From CALDTK01 sp965215115 (GTDB taxonomy: Bacteria; Bacteroidota; Bacteroidia; Chitinophagales; Saprospiraceae), in NCBI GenBank assembly GCA_965215115.1, contig OZ244050.1:3286001-3350000 (forward strand): 64,000 bases of DNA. Reading direction: 5' to 3'. Positions within the stretch are counted from its first letter, which is position 1; each line of letters begins with the position of its first letter. The notes beneath the pieces were generated by a model, which searched no databases, was not told where the DNA came from, and saw only the letters and a program-made list of their open reading frames with translations. The position numbers were made by a program, and so were the translations under genes. Positions 17,501 through 24,362 of the stretch are shown piece after piece.

Positions 17501-18463
17501 CGTCGCGCCGGTACGCGGGGTCCAGCGCACGAGGCGGCCGCGGGCTTGCTCGTTGCCACCCGTCAAGAAGACATCATTGGTCGTGGTGCTGAACCCCAGT
17601 CCGGACACCGTCCTCAGGGGGAGATTCCCTACTGCCTTAGCGTAGCGCGTCGTCGGTACCGACGCCTCGGGTTGGCGGATGTCGATGACGTAGAGGCCGG
17701 AGTTGGACGTGATGTAGAGGGAGTCGTTGCGCAGGTGAATCTCGTCCTGCAGCCCGCTCCACTGTCCGGCGTCGGGGGCGTCGATGGCGTTGACGAAGCG
17801 CAGGTCGGTGGTACCGTCGTCGAGGCGGTAGAGGCTCTTCTTCCGTGTCCCTCCCTGGGAGATGACCCAGGTCGTGCGGCGGGTCGCGTCGTAGACGCCC
17901 ATTGTCGGGTAGGCCAGGCCCCCGGGCACGGGGTCGGCGTCGATGCGCGTGGACGCCATCGTGTTGAGGTCCACGATCCCGAGGTTGGCCCAGAATACGA
18001 GCAGCTGGTTGGCGCCGTTGACGAGGCCGGTGCGCGCGGAAAAAGTTCCGCCAGACGCCGGCGCGGTGGCCGCATCCGGCCGGAAGAAGGCCCGGTCGGG
18101 GACGTTGATCCACTGATTTCCCCGCTTGAGGGTGATGCCGTTGCCGGTCACGCCGACGAAGTCATAGTCGATGGCGGAAGGGAGGAACTCGCTCACCACC
18201 GCGCTGTTGAGCCCGCGGCTCTCGCGTACGAAAATCAGGTTGTCCTCCCGGTCGCAGAAACTCAGCAAGCCTTCGGTACCGGGGATGGCCTGCCCGCAGG
18301 CCCCGGCGTAGCTCTCGTAGACGGTGCCGATGCCGTAGAGGGTGGCCTTTTTGTATTGGATTTGCGCCGTGACACTCGTGGCGAGCACGAGACCCGCAAC
18401 GGCAGCGAGCACGGTAAGGGAGGTTTTGCGGAAGCGCGATAAGCACGGGAAGCAGTAAAGCAT
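14507..18463 (-). CDS. Giant secreted protein with T9SS type A sorting domain
   Basis: 1318 residues from ATG 18463 (MLYCFPCLSRF). A signal peptide (TSLTVLAAVAGLVLATSVTAQ) is followed by a long beta-propeller-like region (residues about 30-780, many NDVFLTGG- and GEVWFVNG-type strands), an SdrD/Cna-B-like domain (GRVYHDQNANGAYDEGEGVP), a linker with short repeats (DPKKIYSDPYSPPKF, DPTKIYIDPPF), the YDPNDK domain with DLVYTIRFENEGNF, and a C-terminal AYPNPTSGEVTLVSEAP / PAGVYVVRV sorting domain. It should be exported by Sec and T9SS and anchored or released at the surface. Its ligand is unknown. Hairpin copies lie at 14608, 14739 and 18423, the last inside the signal peptide. Confidence 0.9.
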   Translation of the reverse strand: MLYCFPCLSRFRKTSLTVLAAVAGLVLATSVTAQIQYKKATLYGIGTVYESYAGACGQAIPGTEGLLSFCDREDNLIFVRESRGLNSAVVSEFLPSAIDYDFVGVTGNGITLKRGNQWINVPDRAFFRPDAATAPASGGTFSARTGLVNGANQLLVFWANLGIVDLNTMASTRIDADPVPGGLAYPTMGVYDATRRTTWVISQGGTRKKSLYRLDDGTTDLRFVNAIDAPDAGQWSGLQDEIHLRNDSLYITSNSGLYVIDIRQPEASVPTTRYAKAVGNLPLRTVSGLGFSTTTNDVFLTGGNEQARGRLVRWTPRTGATDTLVLTPPDNNTTPVNLREIGVGPNDLVSVAGDGYFGVFDVDWSAATPAVTAVDEDVFEANGYRTLGTPTDITYRRGRFYYGFNNNTTGGLNPRYVVVTRSGASFDGFTGNDPGQLTSYGLRRFTDIAPGPDGEVWFVNGFDDIIAHVRDGQVSVDYRQRPQIGSAISDAAGRLHYKDGGRRLELLDPPVERTVFDDVRQEISALASYGEQIWAYSSTEKSIYLFENASLVRSSPLTPNISTNTFSKLAVDTSGTAWLVRLINNDFEFIKHDIQTNTSERIVVANQQNVGALFKVLPAPAGGLWLLGSLAPAYFDGTGVTVFDRSTYPDLAGARDGVVTTDGKLHLISADDPKIATLAGAPGPNPTVTVTEVERAEFPLFDLYRAGTITFDTEGDLWISGQRDIGFLEFDLADTATVFRPGSASNYLTGRVYHDQNANGAYDEGEGVPAITVAFVPRNGTVSNLATDEDGRYEFLLSGFTGELRVVLPRLPQYMTASRRVDTVVVTSAEADLAGADFVLTSQNYEALYLQSANRTGAWGFDRPGFRNAFTAAVTNLSRETTFQNVDVEFAYVNQTPGSQPLPKVAAVKLYRVRPLSGRPVNSAIAISPKTHAWRIGQGLELGRDYTIDTLTAGFTVDKGMDTVRVLTDIARIEPQVTYVIEIETERYRVSGTGSGSVSYGYSNIKSDGVDSPPRSSDDLFIIPGGDDDGGGPRSPLRDGNSPYIDPKKIYSDPYSPPKFRDPTKIYIDPPFRIPLFSSYDPNDKLVDGGVAVCAPDNATPGTPPEECPNATPTSQRDLVYTIRFENEGNFSAKDVYIIDTFDTKLAASSISVLATSHPMALEFLPPAGDSTVVRFAFRDIYLPFADSVNDGWVRFAVRTEREPTIGQEVRNTAAIYFDQNPPIYTNVIRNLYFESSGFAEAEPLAIDVRAYPNPTSGEVTLVSEAPVLSVEVYDVRGALLLSPKPTSTLSLSGMPAGVYVVRVTTAGGVGVARVVLE

Positions 18464-18703
18464 CAGGTGGAATCTTTGAGGTAGACGCCCAAAGTAGCCA
18501 GGGTCGAGCCCCGTGTCCGCGCCACACTTCATAAGTGGCGGGATTGGGTTCACAATCGGCGCCCCCGCCCCGATGCAGGATGTACGACCACGCCGGGCGT
18601 AACTGTATTGCCTCAGGTGTATTAAAATCGCTGCGGGAGAGCTGCTACTGCCGCCCTTGCCGAGGTGCCCGTGCACTGCCGCGGGCTACAGCGCGCGGAA
18701 CCC
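18464..18703. other. Intergenic, no gene seen
   Basis: 240 bases upstream of the giant T9SS gene. Composition is less GC-rich in the middle, so the promoter of the minus-strand gene is expected here, but I see no clear -7/-33 pair, repeat or RNA gene. Confidence 0.4.
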
Positions 18704-18850
18704 TCACGACACGGCGCTCCCGTCCTTCCGCTTCGTCACACTTCCCCAGTACAGCGGGCACTTCTTGCAGTACTTGCCCTTCTTCTTGTACTTCTTGCAG
18801 CACTTCCGCTTGAGCTTCTTCGGGCGCTCGGCGGGCATCTCCTTGGCCAT
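18704..18850 (-). CDS. Cys/Lys-rich miniprotein
   Basis: A 48-residue open frame from ATG 18850 (MAKEMPAERPKK) with a dense central block CCKKYKKKGKYCKKCP and a charged tail. Four cysteines within 15 residues plus many lysines suggest a metal-binding or nucleic-acid-binding miniprotein. Short proteins with a CC-KKYKKK-C-KCP core occur in other Bacteroidota as far as I recall, but I cannot assign a function. It lies 14 bases after the CHAP-like gene on the same strand, so the two are probably co-transcribed. Confidence 0.6.
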   Translation of the reverse strand: MAKEMPAERPKKLKRKCCKKYKKKGKYCKKCPLYWGSVTKRKDGSAVS

Positions 18851-18864
18851 CGATCGGGTGTCTT

Positions 18865-19473
18865 TTACAGCTTTCGCAAAAACCCACGGACCCCGGGATC
18901 GTCCAGGTGCCACCGTCCGTCTTGGCGCACCACGTCGATCCACGCCCGCGTGGGCACCGCGCGACCGGGATTCTGCTGGATGTACTCGATGGCCTCCGGG
19001 GGTGACTTCGTGACGATGGCCACGTGGCCGCGGCGCCCGCGCTCGCCGGGACCCCAGATGAGAATGTCGCCGGGGCGGGGGCGGGTCTCGCCGGGCAATC
19101 CGTACTGGAACAAGCCACGCTGGGCGTTGAAGGTACCGTCGCGGAGGTTCGGGTCGAAGAAGTCCTTCGGGTAGCCGTAGGTATCCGGCATGCGGTGGTC
19201 GTAGGCCTCGTAGTAGAAACGCTTGACGAACTCCGTGGCCTGCCATTTGAGTCCGAAGTTGTAGCCGTCCGCGCTGAGGTGGCGCCCGGCGCTGTGGCCG
19301 ATCTTCCCGTTGTAGTACACGGGGACGAGTTGGTAGGCGTCGATCTCGTCCCCGAAGGCGAAGCCGGATTTGTCCCGCAGCAGGTCCGGGACCCAGATGG
19401 CCGCCCACCCGACCAGCGTCACGATGACGACCCCGTAGGAGAACCGCCGTAGGCTTATGCCGCGCTCTAGCAT
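18865..19473 (-). CDS. CHAP-like protein lacking the expected cysteine
   Basis: 202 residues from ATG 19473 (MLERGISLRR). One N-terminal membrane segment (FSYGVVIVTLVGWAAIWV) precedes a CHAP-type amidase fold: GYNFGLKWQATEFVKRFYYE, MPDTYGYPKDFFDP, RPRPGDILIWG and GHVAIVTK. In CHAP enzymes the nucleophile is the Cys of a QCVEF-type motif; here the same place reads QATEF, while the later GHVAIV histidine is kept. A non-catalytic peptidoglycan or peptide binder is therefore likely. The motif copy at 18870 encodes the last residues (FLRKL). An upstream in-frame start at 19524 would overlap the neighbouring gene. Confidence 0.75.
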   Translation of the reverse strand: MLERGISLRRFSYGVVIVTLVGWAAIWVPDLLRDKSGFAFGDEIDAYQLVPVYYNGKIGHSAGRHLSADGYNFGLKWQATEFVKRFYYEAYDHRMPDTYGYPKDFFDPNLRDGTFNAQRGLFQYGLPGETRPRPGDILIWGPGERGRRGHVAIVTKSPPEAIEYIQQNPGRAVPTRAWIDVVRQDGRWHLDDPGVRGFLRKL

Positions 19474-19495
19474 CCGGGGGCGAAGGTCGGGCGCG

Positions 19496-20950
19496 CTAGC
19501 CCTCTTTGAGCAATTCCTCGCCACCGATGACAGCGCTAACGACCTCGGCGGCTGAGGCGGGATCGGATAGGCCGAGGGGGGTGGCCAGCGCGATGAGGAC
19601 CATCTTCCGCGTCCGGGTGTGGAGCTTGAATCGTACGCGTTTCTCCCGCAGCTCCGCCGCGTAGCTCCTCGTGAGCCTGAACGGCTGCTCCGAGAACTTA
19701 CACTCGATCAGGGTGATCGTCTGGTCCGCGCGATCGAGGAGCAGATCGATCTGCACGCCGCCGACCTCGCCGTGTTCGTCATCGGTTTTGGCGGAAGCCC
19801 GAAAAGCGTGCGCGCGTGCGCGGATGCCCGCGATCCCGAGTGCCGCCTTAACCTGGGTAACGTGACGCAGGCACACCGACTCGAAGGCGAACCCCGCCCA
19901 CGCCCGCCGCGCCGGCGTCTCTACCGCGGCCAGGAAGTCACCCTCTCGCGGCACACCCACGGCGAGGAAGCGCAAATGAAACAGGCTATACTCATCCACG
20001 AGGCGGTAGACGAGCTTCCTGGCACTTCCGCCGAAGGGCACGTACGCTTCGACGAAGTCGGAGTGCGCGAGTTCGTCCAGCAGGCGCGTGAGGCCGCCGC
20101 CGTTCGTAATCCGCGTCCGTGCGGCGATCTCTTGACGCGTGAGGCCAGCGCCATTCGTCGCCAACGCCCGCACGATGTCGATATGGCGTTGCGACTGCTC
20201 GAAGAGCGCAGGATACAACAACGCAAATTCGTTACGCAGAGGGCCACGAGCCGCGAAGCACAGCCGGTCGATGGCCTGCGACGCCGACTCCCCCCGCCGC
20301 ACGAGCTGCAAGTAGTACGGCACGCCCCCGAGGGCCATGTACAGCAAGATGAGCTGGTAGGTATCGAAGTCGATGCCTTGACTGCGAAGCAGTGCCCGTG
20401 ATTCGGCCAGCGTGAAGGGCGAGAGGTGAATGTGTCGCGTCACTCGATTGTGCAGCCCACCGCGGTCGGCGATCACCCTGCGCGCCATCCAGGCGGCCGC
20501 CGAGCCGCAGATCACCACCACGACCCGGTGCTGCTCCGCCCAGGCATTCCAGAACCAGGTGAACCCGACCAGGAAGCGCGAGCGCCGGCCCGCGAGCCAC
20601 GGCAGTTCGTCGAAGAACAGGACTCGCCGTGCTGGCTCCCGCTCGAGGGCGCTCTCCATCGCGCGGCTCAGGCCAATGAACGCGTCCTGCCAGTTGTGGT
20701 AACGGTGCTCGTCGACGGCCCCCCCCGCCAGGCGCGCCATCGACGCCGAGAAACCCACGAGGTTCTCGGCCAGGGTAGCGTTTTGGAGCCCGGTGACCGC
20801 GAACGCAATTTGGTCGTCGAAGTGCTCGCGGATGAGGTACGTCTTCCCGACGCGCCTTCGTCCGATGACCGATACGAGCTCCGCGCGACCGCTAAGGAGC
20901 GCATCATCGAGCGTCCGACGAGCTTCTGCGCGACCTATAATGACTGACAT
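19496..20950 (-). CDS. AAA ATPase with C-terminal nuclease-like domain
   Basis: 484 residues from ATG 20950 (MSVIIGRAEARRTL). The N-terminal half is a STAND-like ATPase of the COG1672 type: Walker A IGRRRVGKT, Walker B RRVLFFDELPWL, sensor ICGSAAAWM. A winged helix (GLTRQEIAARTRITNGGGLTRLLDEL) follows, then a C-terminal domain with VQIDLLLDR and LIECKFS, the D and E-x-K of PD-(D/E)xK nucleases. Members are sporadic in bacteria and archaea and their role is unknown. Two repeated operator-like elements stand directly upstream (20960-21057). A GGAA-loop hairpin copy lies at 19785. Confidence 0.85.
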   Translation of the reverse strand: MSVIIGRAEARRTLDDALLSGRAELVSVIGRRRVGKTYLIREHFDDQIAFAVTGLQNATLAENLVGFSASMARLAGGAVDEHRYHNWQDAFIGLSRAMESALEREPARRVLFFDELPWLAGRRSRFLVGFTWFWNAWAEQHRVVVVICGSAAAWMARRVIADRGGLHNRVTRHIHLSPFTLAESRALLRSQGIDFDTYQLILLYMALGGVPYYLQLVRRGESASQAIDRLCFAARGPLRNEFALLYPALFEQSQRHIDIVRALATNGAGLTRQEIAARTRITNGGGLTRLLDELAHSDFVEAYVPFGGSARKLVYRLVDEYSLFHLRFLAVGVPREGDFLAAVETPARRAWAGFAFESVCLRHVTQVKAALGIAGIRARAHAFRASAKTDDEHGEVGGVQIDLLLDRADQTITLIECKFSEQPFRLTRSYAAELREKRVRFKLHTRTRKMVLIALATPLGLSDPASAAEVVSAVIGGEELLKEG

Positions 20951-20959
20951 GCGCCGATC

Positions 20960-21057
20960 TATTTGGCTCAGAAAAGATACCGATAGGTTTCGAGCCAAAT
21001 ATAACGGCTTATTTGGCTCAAACACGTTCCCTAAGGGTGCTTCGAGCCAAATATAAC
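20960..21057. promoter_or_regulatory. Duplicated inverted-repeat operator upstream of the ATPase
   Basis: Two tandem units, each with perfect 10-base arms TATTTGGCTC / GAGCCAAATA: 20960-20969 with 20992-21001, and 21010-21019 with 21044-21053. The 16-base string TCGAGCCAAATATAAC occurs at 20990 and again at 21042. The block is AT-rich against its surroundings and ends close to the start codon of the minus-strand ATPase, so autoregulation or a nuclease target site is plausible. Confidence 0.75.
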
Positions 21058-21074
21058 CTCAAGCCCAATATCCG

Positions 21075-22901
21075 TCACTGCCCCGCCCGCCCCGCGTACC
21101 AGTCCCTGAGCGTATAAAACGCCAGTTTGCGCTGGCCGTGCTCGCCGATGAGGCCCTTGCGGTTCCACCCGTCCTGGATGCCGGGTAGGTTGCGGCGCGG
21201 ACTGCGGAAGTCGGCCAGGATCCAGGGCGTCATCCCGGCCACTTCCGGGGTGCGGTCGATGAGCGCCACGGTCTCGCGGTAGAGCCAGTCCTGGTACTCC
21301 TCGCTCCAGCGCGTGAGGCTGTCGCCGTGCAGCCCAGCCCGCGCGCCGCCGCCGAACTCACTCATGATGACGGGCTTGTTTTGGCGAAAGCTGAACCGCG
21401 CCCCCGGGAGCGCCGCCGGCGTGCCCTCGTACCAGCCGATGTACTGGTTGAAGCTCACCACGTCGGCGAACGCGGCGAAGGGATCGGTGACCTCGTACTG
21501 CTGCGGCCCCGTGCTCGCCTTGAAGAGCGCCGCCGAGATGAGGCGCGTCCCGTCGATGGCGCGCGCGTGTGCGGCTAGGCTCTTGAGGAACGTGAGCCGC
21601 TCGGGGGTGTCGGGCGTCTCGTTGGCCATGCTCCAGATGATGACCGCGGCGCGGTTGCGATCGCGGGTGATGAGCTCGGTGAGCTGGCGCTCGGCGTTGG
21701 CGTAGGTGGCGGGGTTGCCCCAGGCGATCGTCCAGTACACCGGGACCTCCTCCCAGAGCAGCACCCCGAGCGAGTCGGCGAGGCGCGGCATGTACTCGTT
21801 GTGGGGGTAGTGCGCCAGGCGCATGAAGTTGCAGTTGAGCTCCTTGGCGCGCGCAATCATTACGCTCGCGTCCTCCCAGCCGTTGGCGCGCCCGCCGCCG
21901 AGGGGCGCCTCTTCGTGGGCGGAGATGCCACGCAAAAAGATTGGTTCGCCGTTGAGCAGGAGCTTCGTGCCCTGCGTGGCGATCGTGCGCAGGCCGATGC
22001 GGTCGGTGGTCTTGTCGGCGCCGGCGTCAATCGTGAAGGTGTAGCGGTGCGGATCGTCGGGGCTCCAGTAGCGGGTGACGGTGGCGCTTTCGCGAAAACG
22101 CGCGCGTCCGTTCGCGTCCGTTTTGAGGCTTACGCCAAAACGCAGGTCGGGGCTACTGATACGCACGGTTTGGTTGGCACGACCCGGCCCCTCGAGCTGG
22201 ACGAAACCGGCGATCGTTCTGGCGTCCGCGAGCTGGATCTGGTAGTCGCTCACGAAGGTGTTCGGCAGCACGTACAGGCTTACGTCGCGCGTGAGGCCGC
22301 CGTAGTTCCACCAGTCGGTGACATCCGTCGGGACGGCCTCGCGCGCGCGCTGGTTGTCGACCCGCACGACGAGGGAGTTGCTCGAGTCCCCGCCCCTCAG
22401 GAGGCTCGTGACGTCGAACTGGAAGGGCGTAAACCCGCCGACGTGCACCCCGGCCTTCTCCCCGTTGACGTAGACATCCGTGCGGTAGTTGGCCGCCCCG
22501 AAGCGCAGCACGACCTGCTCGCCCGCCCCCCGCTTCGGCGTGTCGAACTTCCTGCGGTACCAGATCGAGCCCTCGTACAGCAGGTAGCGCTCGTACTGCG
22601 AGTTCCAGTCGCCCGGCACCTGCAGCACGGGCTGCCCGTCGAAGGCGTACTCGTAGCGCTCGGTGCGGTTCTGGGCCACCGCGTCCACGGCGGCGAAGTC
22701 GGTGCCGCGCCCCCCGGAGGAGTCGAACGGCACGCGCACGAAATTGTAGAAGTACGCCTCGTAGCGATCCGGGAAGTGCTGCCAATCCCCGTTGAGCGAG
22801 GTGTGCGGCCGCAGGAAGGCATTTTGGATCGCGGGGGATTCGTGTTGGGCGTAGGTGGTTTTGGCGAAAGCCGTTAAGAAGACTAGGGTGAGGAGGCGCA
22901 T
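21075..22901 (-). CDS. Glycoside hydrolase family 2 (beta-glucuronidase/galactosidase type)
   Basis: 608 residues from ATG 22901 with a signal peptide (MRLLTLVFLTAFAKTTYAQ), so a periplasmic or surface enzyme. The sugar-binding domain (VPGDWNSQYERYLLYEG, WYRRKFD) and immunoglobulin-like domain precede the TIM barrel: GISAHEEAP, MRLAHYPHNEY, the acid/base Glu in IIWSMANETPD, and the nucleophile Glu in VIMSEFGGG. These are complete, so activity is expected; whether glucuronide or galactoside is not visible. Hairpin copies: 22858 inside the signal peptide, 22128 and 22086 side by side, and 21378 just before the nucleophile strand (FRQNKP). Confidence 0.92.
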   Translation of the reverse strand: MRLLTLVFLTAFAKTTYAQHESPAIQNAFLRPHTSLNGDWQHFPDRYEAYFYNFVRVPFDSSGGRGTDFAAVDAVAQNRTERYEYAFDGQPVLQVPGDWNSQYERYLLYEGSIWYRRKFDTPKRGAGEQVVLRFGAANYRTDVYVNGEKAGVHVGGFTPFQFDVTSLLRGGDSSNSLVVRVDNQRAREAVPTDVTDWWNYGGLTRDVSLYVLPNTFVSDYQIQLADARTIAGFVQLEGPGRANQTVRISSPDLRFGVSLKTDANGRARFRESATVTRYWSPDDPHRYTFTIDAGADKTTDRIGLRTIATQGTKLLLNGEPIFLRGISAHEEAPLGGGRANGWEDASVMIARAKELNCNFMRLAHYPHNEYMPRLADSLGVLLWEEVPVYWTIAWGNPATYANAERQLTELITRDRNRAAVIIWSMANETPDTPERLTFLKSLAAHARAIDGTRLISAALFKASTGPQQYEVTDPFAAFADVVSFNQYIGWYEGTPAALPGARFSFRQNKPVIMSEFGGGARAGLHGDSLTRWSEEYQDWLYRETVALIDRTPEVAGMTPWILADFRSPRRNLPGIQDGWNRKGLIGEHGQRKLAFYTLRDWYAGRAGQ

Positions 22902-22925
22902 GGGGGGAAGGTAGGATCGTGGGCA

Positions 22926-22974
22926 GGACACTAGGCACCCTCGTGTCTCCCTGGTGCGCCTCGTGAACTAAACG
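22926..22974. repeat. Dispersed intergenic repeat, copy B
   Basis: Carries CTCCCTGGTGCGCCTCGTG followed by a CTAAA-like end, matching the right arm of the inverted repeat at 6592-6636 at most positions. It fills the space between the GH2 start and the stop of the alkyltransferase-like gene. Confidence 0.6.
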
Positions 22975-23336
22975 GCCGGGTCCCATAACAACTCCCCGAA
23001 CCCCACCACCTTATCGTCCACGACCTCGACGCCTTCCTTCGCCAGTCGCTCCGCCATTGCCTCCGGGGGATCGAAGTGCAGCTTGCCCGTGAGCCTGCCC
23101 TCGCGATTGACGACGCGGTGGGCGGGTACGTAGGGCTCGGCGGCGTGGCTGTAGCGCATCGCGTAGCCGGCCATGCGCGGGGTGCCGAGCGTGAGCGCAT
23201 CGGCCAGCGCCCCGTACGTCGTCACGCGGCCGGGCGGACACTGCCGCACCAGCTCCCAGACCTGCTCGTAGTAGTGCGGTTGGCCCTTGGGGCGACGATC
23301 CTTGGGGAAGTTGGTCTTGCCGAAGTACGTACTCAT
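22968..23336 (-). CDS. Alkyltransferase-like (ATL) DNA-binding protein
   Basis: 122 residues with only the DNA-binding domain of O6-methylguanine methyltransferases: YYEQVWELVRQCPPGRVTTYG, ALTLGTPRMAGYAMRY and RLTGK. Where the repair enzymes have P-C-H-R, this protein reads PAHRVVNREG, so it cannot accept an alkyl group. ATL proteins bind O6-alkylguanine and pass the lesion to nucleotide excision repair. ATG 23336 overlaps the stop of the upstream sugar isomerase by four bases (ATGA), suggesting coupled translation. Confidence 0.88.
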   Translation of the reverse strand: MSTYFGKTNFPKDRRPKGQPHYYEQVWELVRQCPPGRVTTYGALADALTLGTPRMAGYAMRYSHAAEPYVPAHRVVNREGRLTGKLHFDPPEAMAERLAKEGVEVVDDKVVGFGELLWDPAV

Positions 23337-24259
23337 GTGCGCAATTTCGGTATCCACCGCCGCAGGTAGTCGTGGCTCTGCTGCAGCGCGTACACGCGCC
23401 GCTCCAGGCTCCCTTCGTAGGCCCGGTCCTCGACCTCGACGCAGACCGCGCCGTCGTAGCCGGTCTCGCTCAGGTACGAGAAGAAGCGCCCCCAGTCCAC
23501 GTCGCCCATGCCCGGCAACTTCGGCGTGTGCCACAGCTTCGGGTGCGCCCAGCGGCCGTGGCGGTCGAGTGCCTCACGGTCGATCCGCAGGTCTTTGGCG
23601 TGCACGTGGATCATGCGCTCCGGGTAGTCGCGGAAGGGGAGCGTGTAGTCCATGTCCATCAACACGAAGTGGCTCGGGTCGTAGTTGAGGCCCCAGTGCG
23701 CGTCTGGGATCTCGCGCCACATCGCCTCCCAGACCGCCGGACTGATCGCCAGGTTTTGCCCGCCCGGCCACTCGTCCTCGCCGAACTTCATCGGGCAGTT
23801 CTCGATCCCGATGCGGACGCCCTCGGTTTTGGCGAAAGCCACCAACGGCCGCCACGTCTCCACGAAGCGCGGCCACTGCGCCTCGATGGTCTGGGCCTGG
23901 TCGCGCCCCACGAACGTGGTCACGCAGCCGATGTCGAGCCTCGCCGCGGCCGCGATCACCGCCCTGATGTGTTCCGTGTACACCCGCGCCCGTGCCGCGT
24001 CGGCGACCAAGGGATTGGGGTAGTACCCGAGCGAGGAGATGCGCACGCCGTACCGCCGTTGCCACTCCCGGATCTCGCGGATGCGCACGGGCCCCAGCGT
24101 CGTCACGTCGACGTGCGTCACGCCCGCGTAGCGTCGCTCGGCCTCGCCCGGGGGCCAGCACATTACCTCCACGGCGTCGTAGCCGATGGCGGCAGCTTTC
24201 GCCAAAACCCGTTCGAGGGGTAGTTCGGGGAGGATCGCGGAGACGAAACCGAGGAGCAT
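23333..24259 (-). CDS. Sugar phosphate isomerase/epimerase (AP endonuclease 2 fold)
   Basis: 308 residues of the xylose-isomerase-like TIM barrel family. Metal and catalytic residues are visible in order: GIENCPMKFGEDE (Glu), NYDPSHFVLMDMD (Asp and His), MIHVHAKD (His) and AVCVEVED (Glu). The substrate, often a keto-sugar or inositol derivative, is not readable. It may work with the Gfo/Idh oxidoreductase class of enzymes, but none is adjacent. Hairpin copies at 23826 (AFAKT) and 24195 (VLAKA). Confidence 0.88.
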   Translation of the reverse strand: MLLGFVSAILPELPLERVLAKAAAIGYDAVEVMCWPPGEAERRYAGVTHVDVTTLGPVRIREIREWQRRYGVRISSLGYYPNPLVADAARARVYTEHIRAVIAAAARLDIGCVTTFVGRDQAQTIEAQWPRFVETWRPLVAFAKTEGVRIGIENCPMKFGEDEWPGGQNLAISPAVWEAMWREIPDAHWGLNYDPSHFVLMDMDYTLPFRDYPERMIHVHAKDLRIDREALDRHGRWAHPKLWHTPKLPGMGDVDWGRFFSYLSETGYDGAVCVEVEDRAYEGSLERRVYALQQSHDYLRRWIPKLRT

Positions 24260-24288
24260 TTTATCAAAGTTCTCAATTCACGGTTCTG

Positions 24289-24331
24289 AGTTCTCAGTTC
24301 AAACATACCCAGTCACTGAGAACTGAGAACT
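24289..24331. repeat. Perfect 12-bp inverted repeat
   Basis: AGTTCTCAGTTC (24289-24300) and GAACTGAGAACT (24320-24331) pair fully around 19 bases; another partial unit (CAACTGAGAACT) follows at 24334. It lies between divergent genes, 28 bases before the TrpF-like start at 24363. AT-rich simple units like this are scattered between genes in several phyla. Confidence 0.7.
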
Positions 24332-24362
24332 GTCAACTGAGAACTAATTTACTTTACCCCCT

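Noticed and set aside
19496..21057. Insertion sequence or transposon around the nuclease-tailed ATPase
   Set aside because: The inverted repeats are both on the upstream side, not flanking the gene, and no transposase motif is present.
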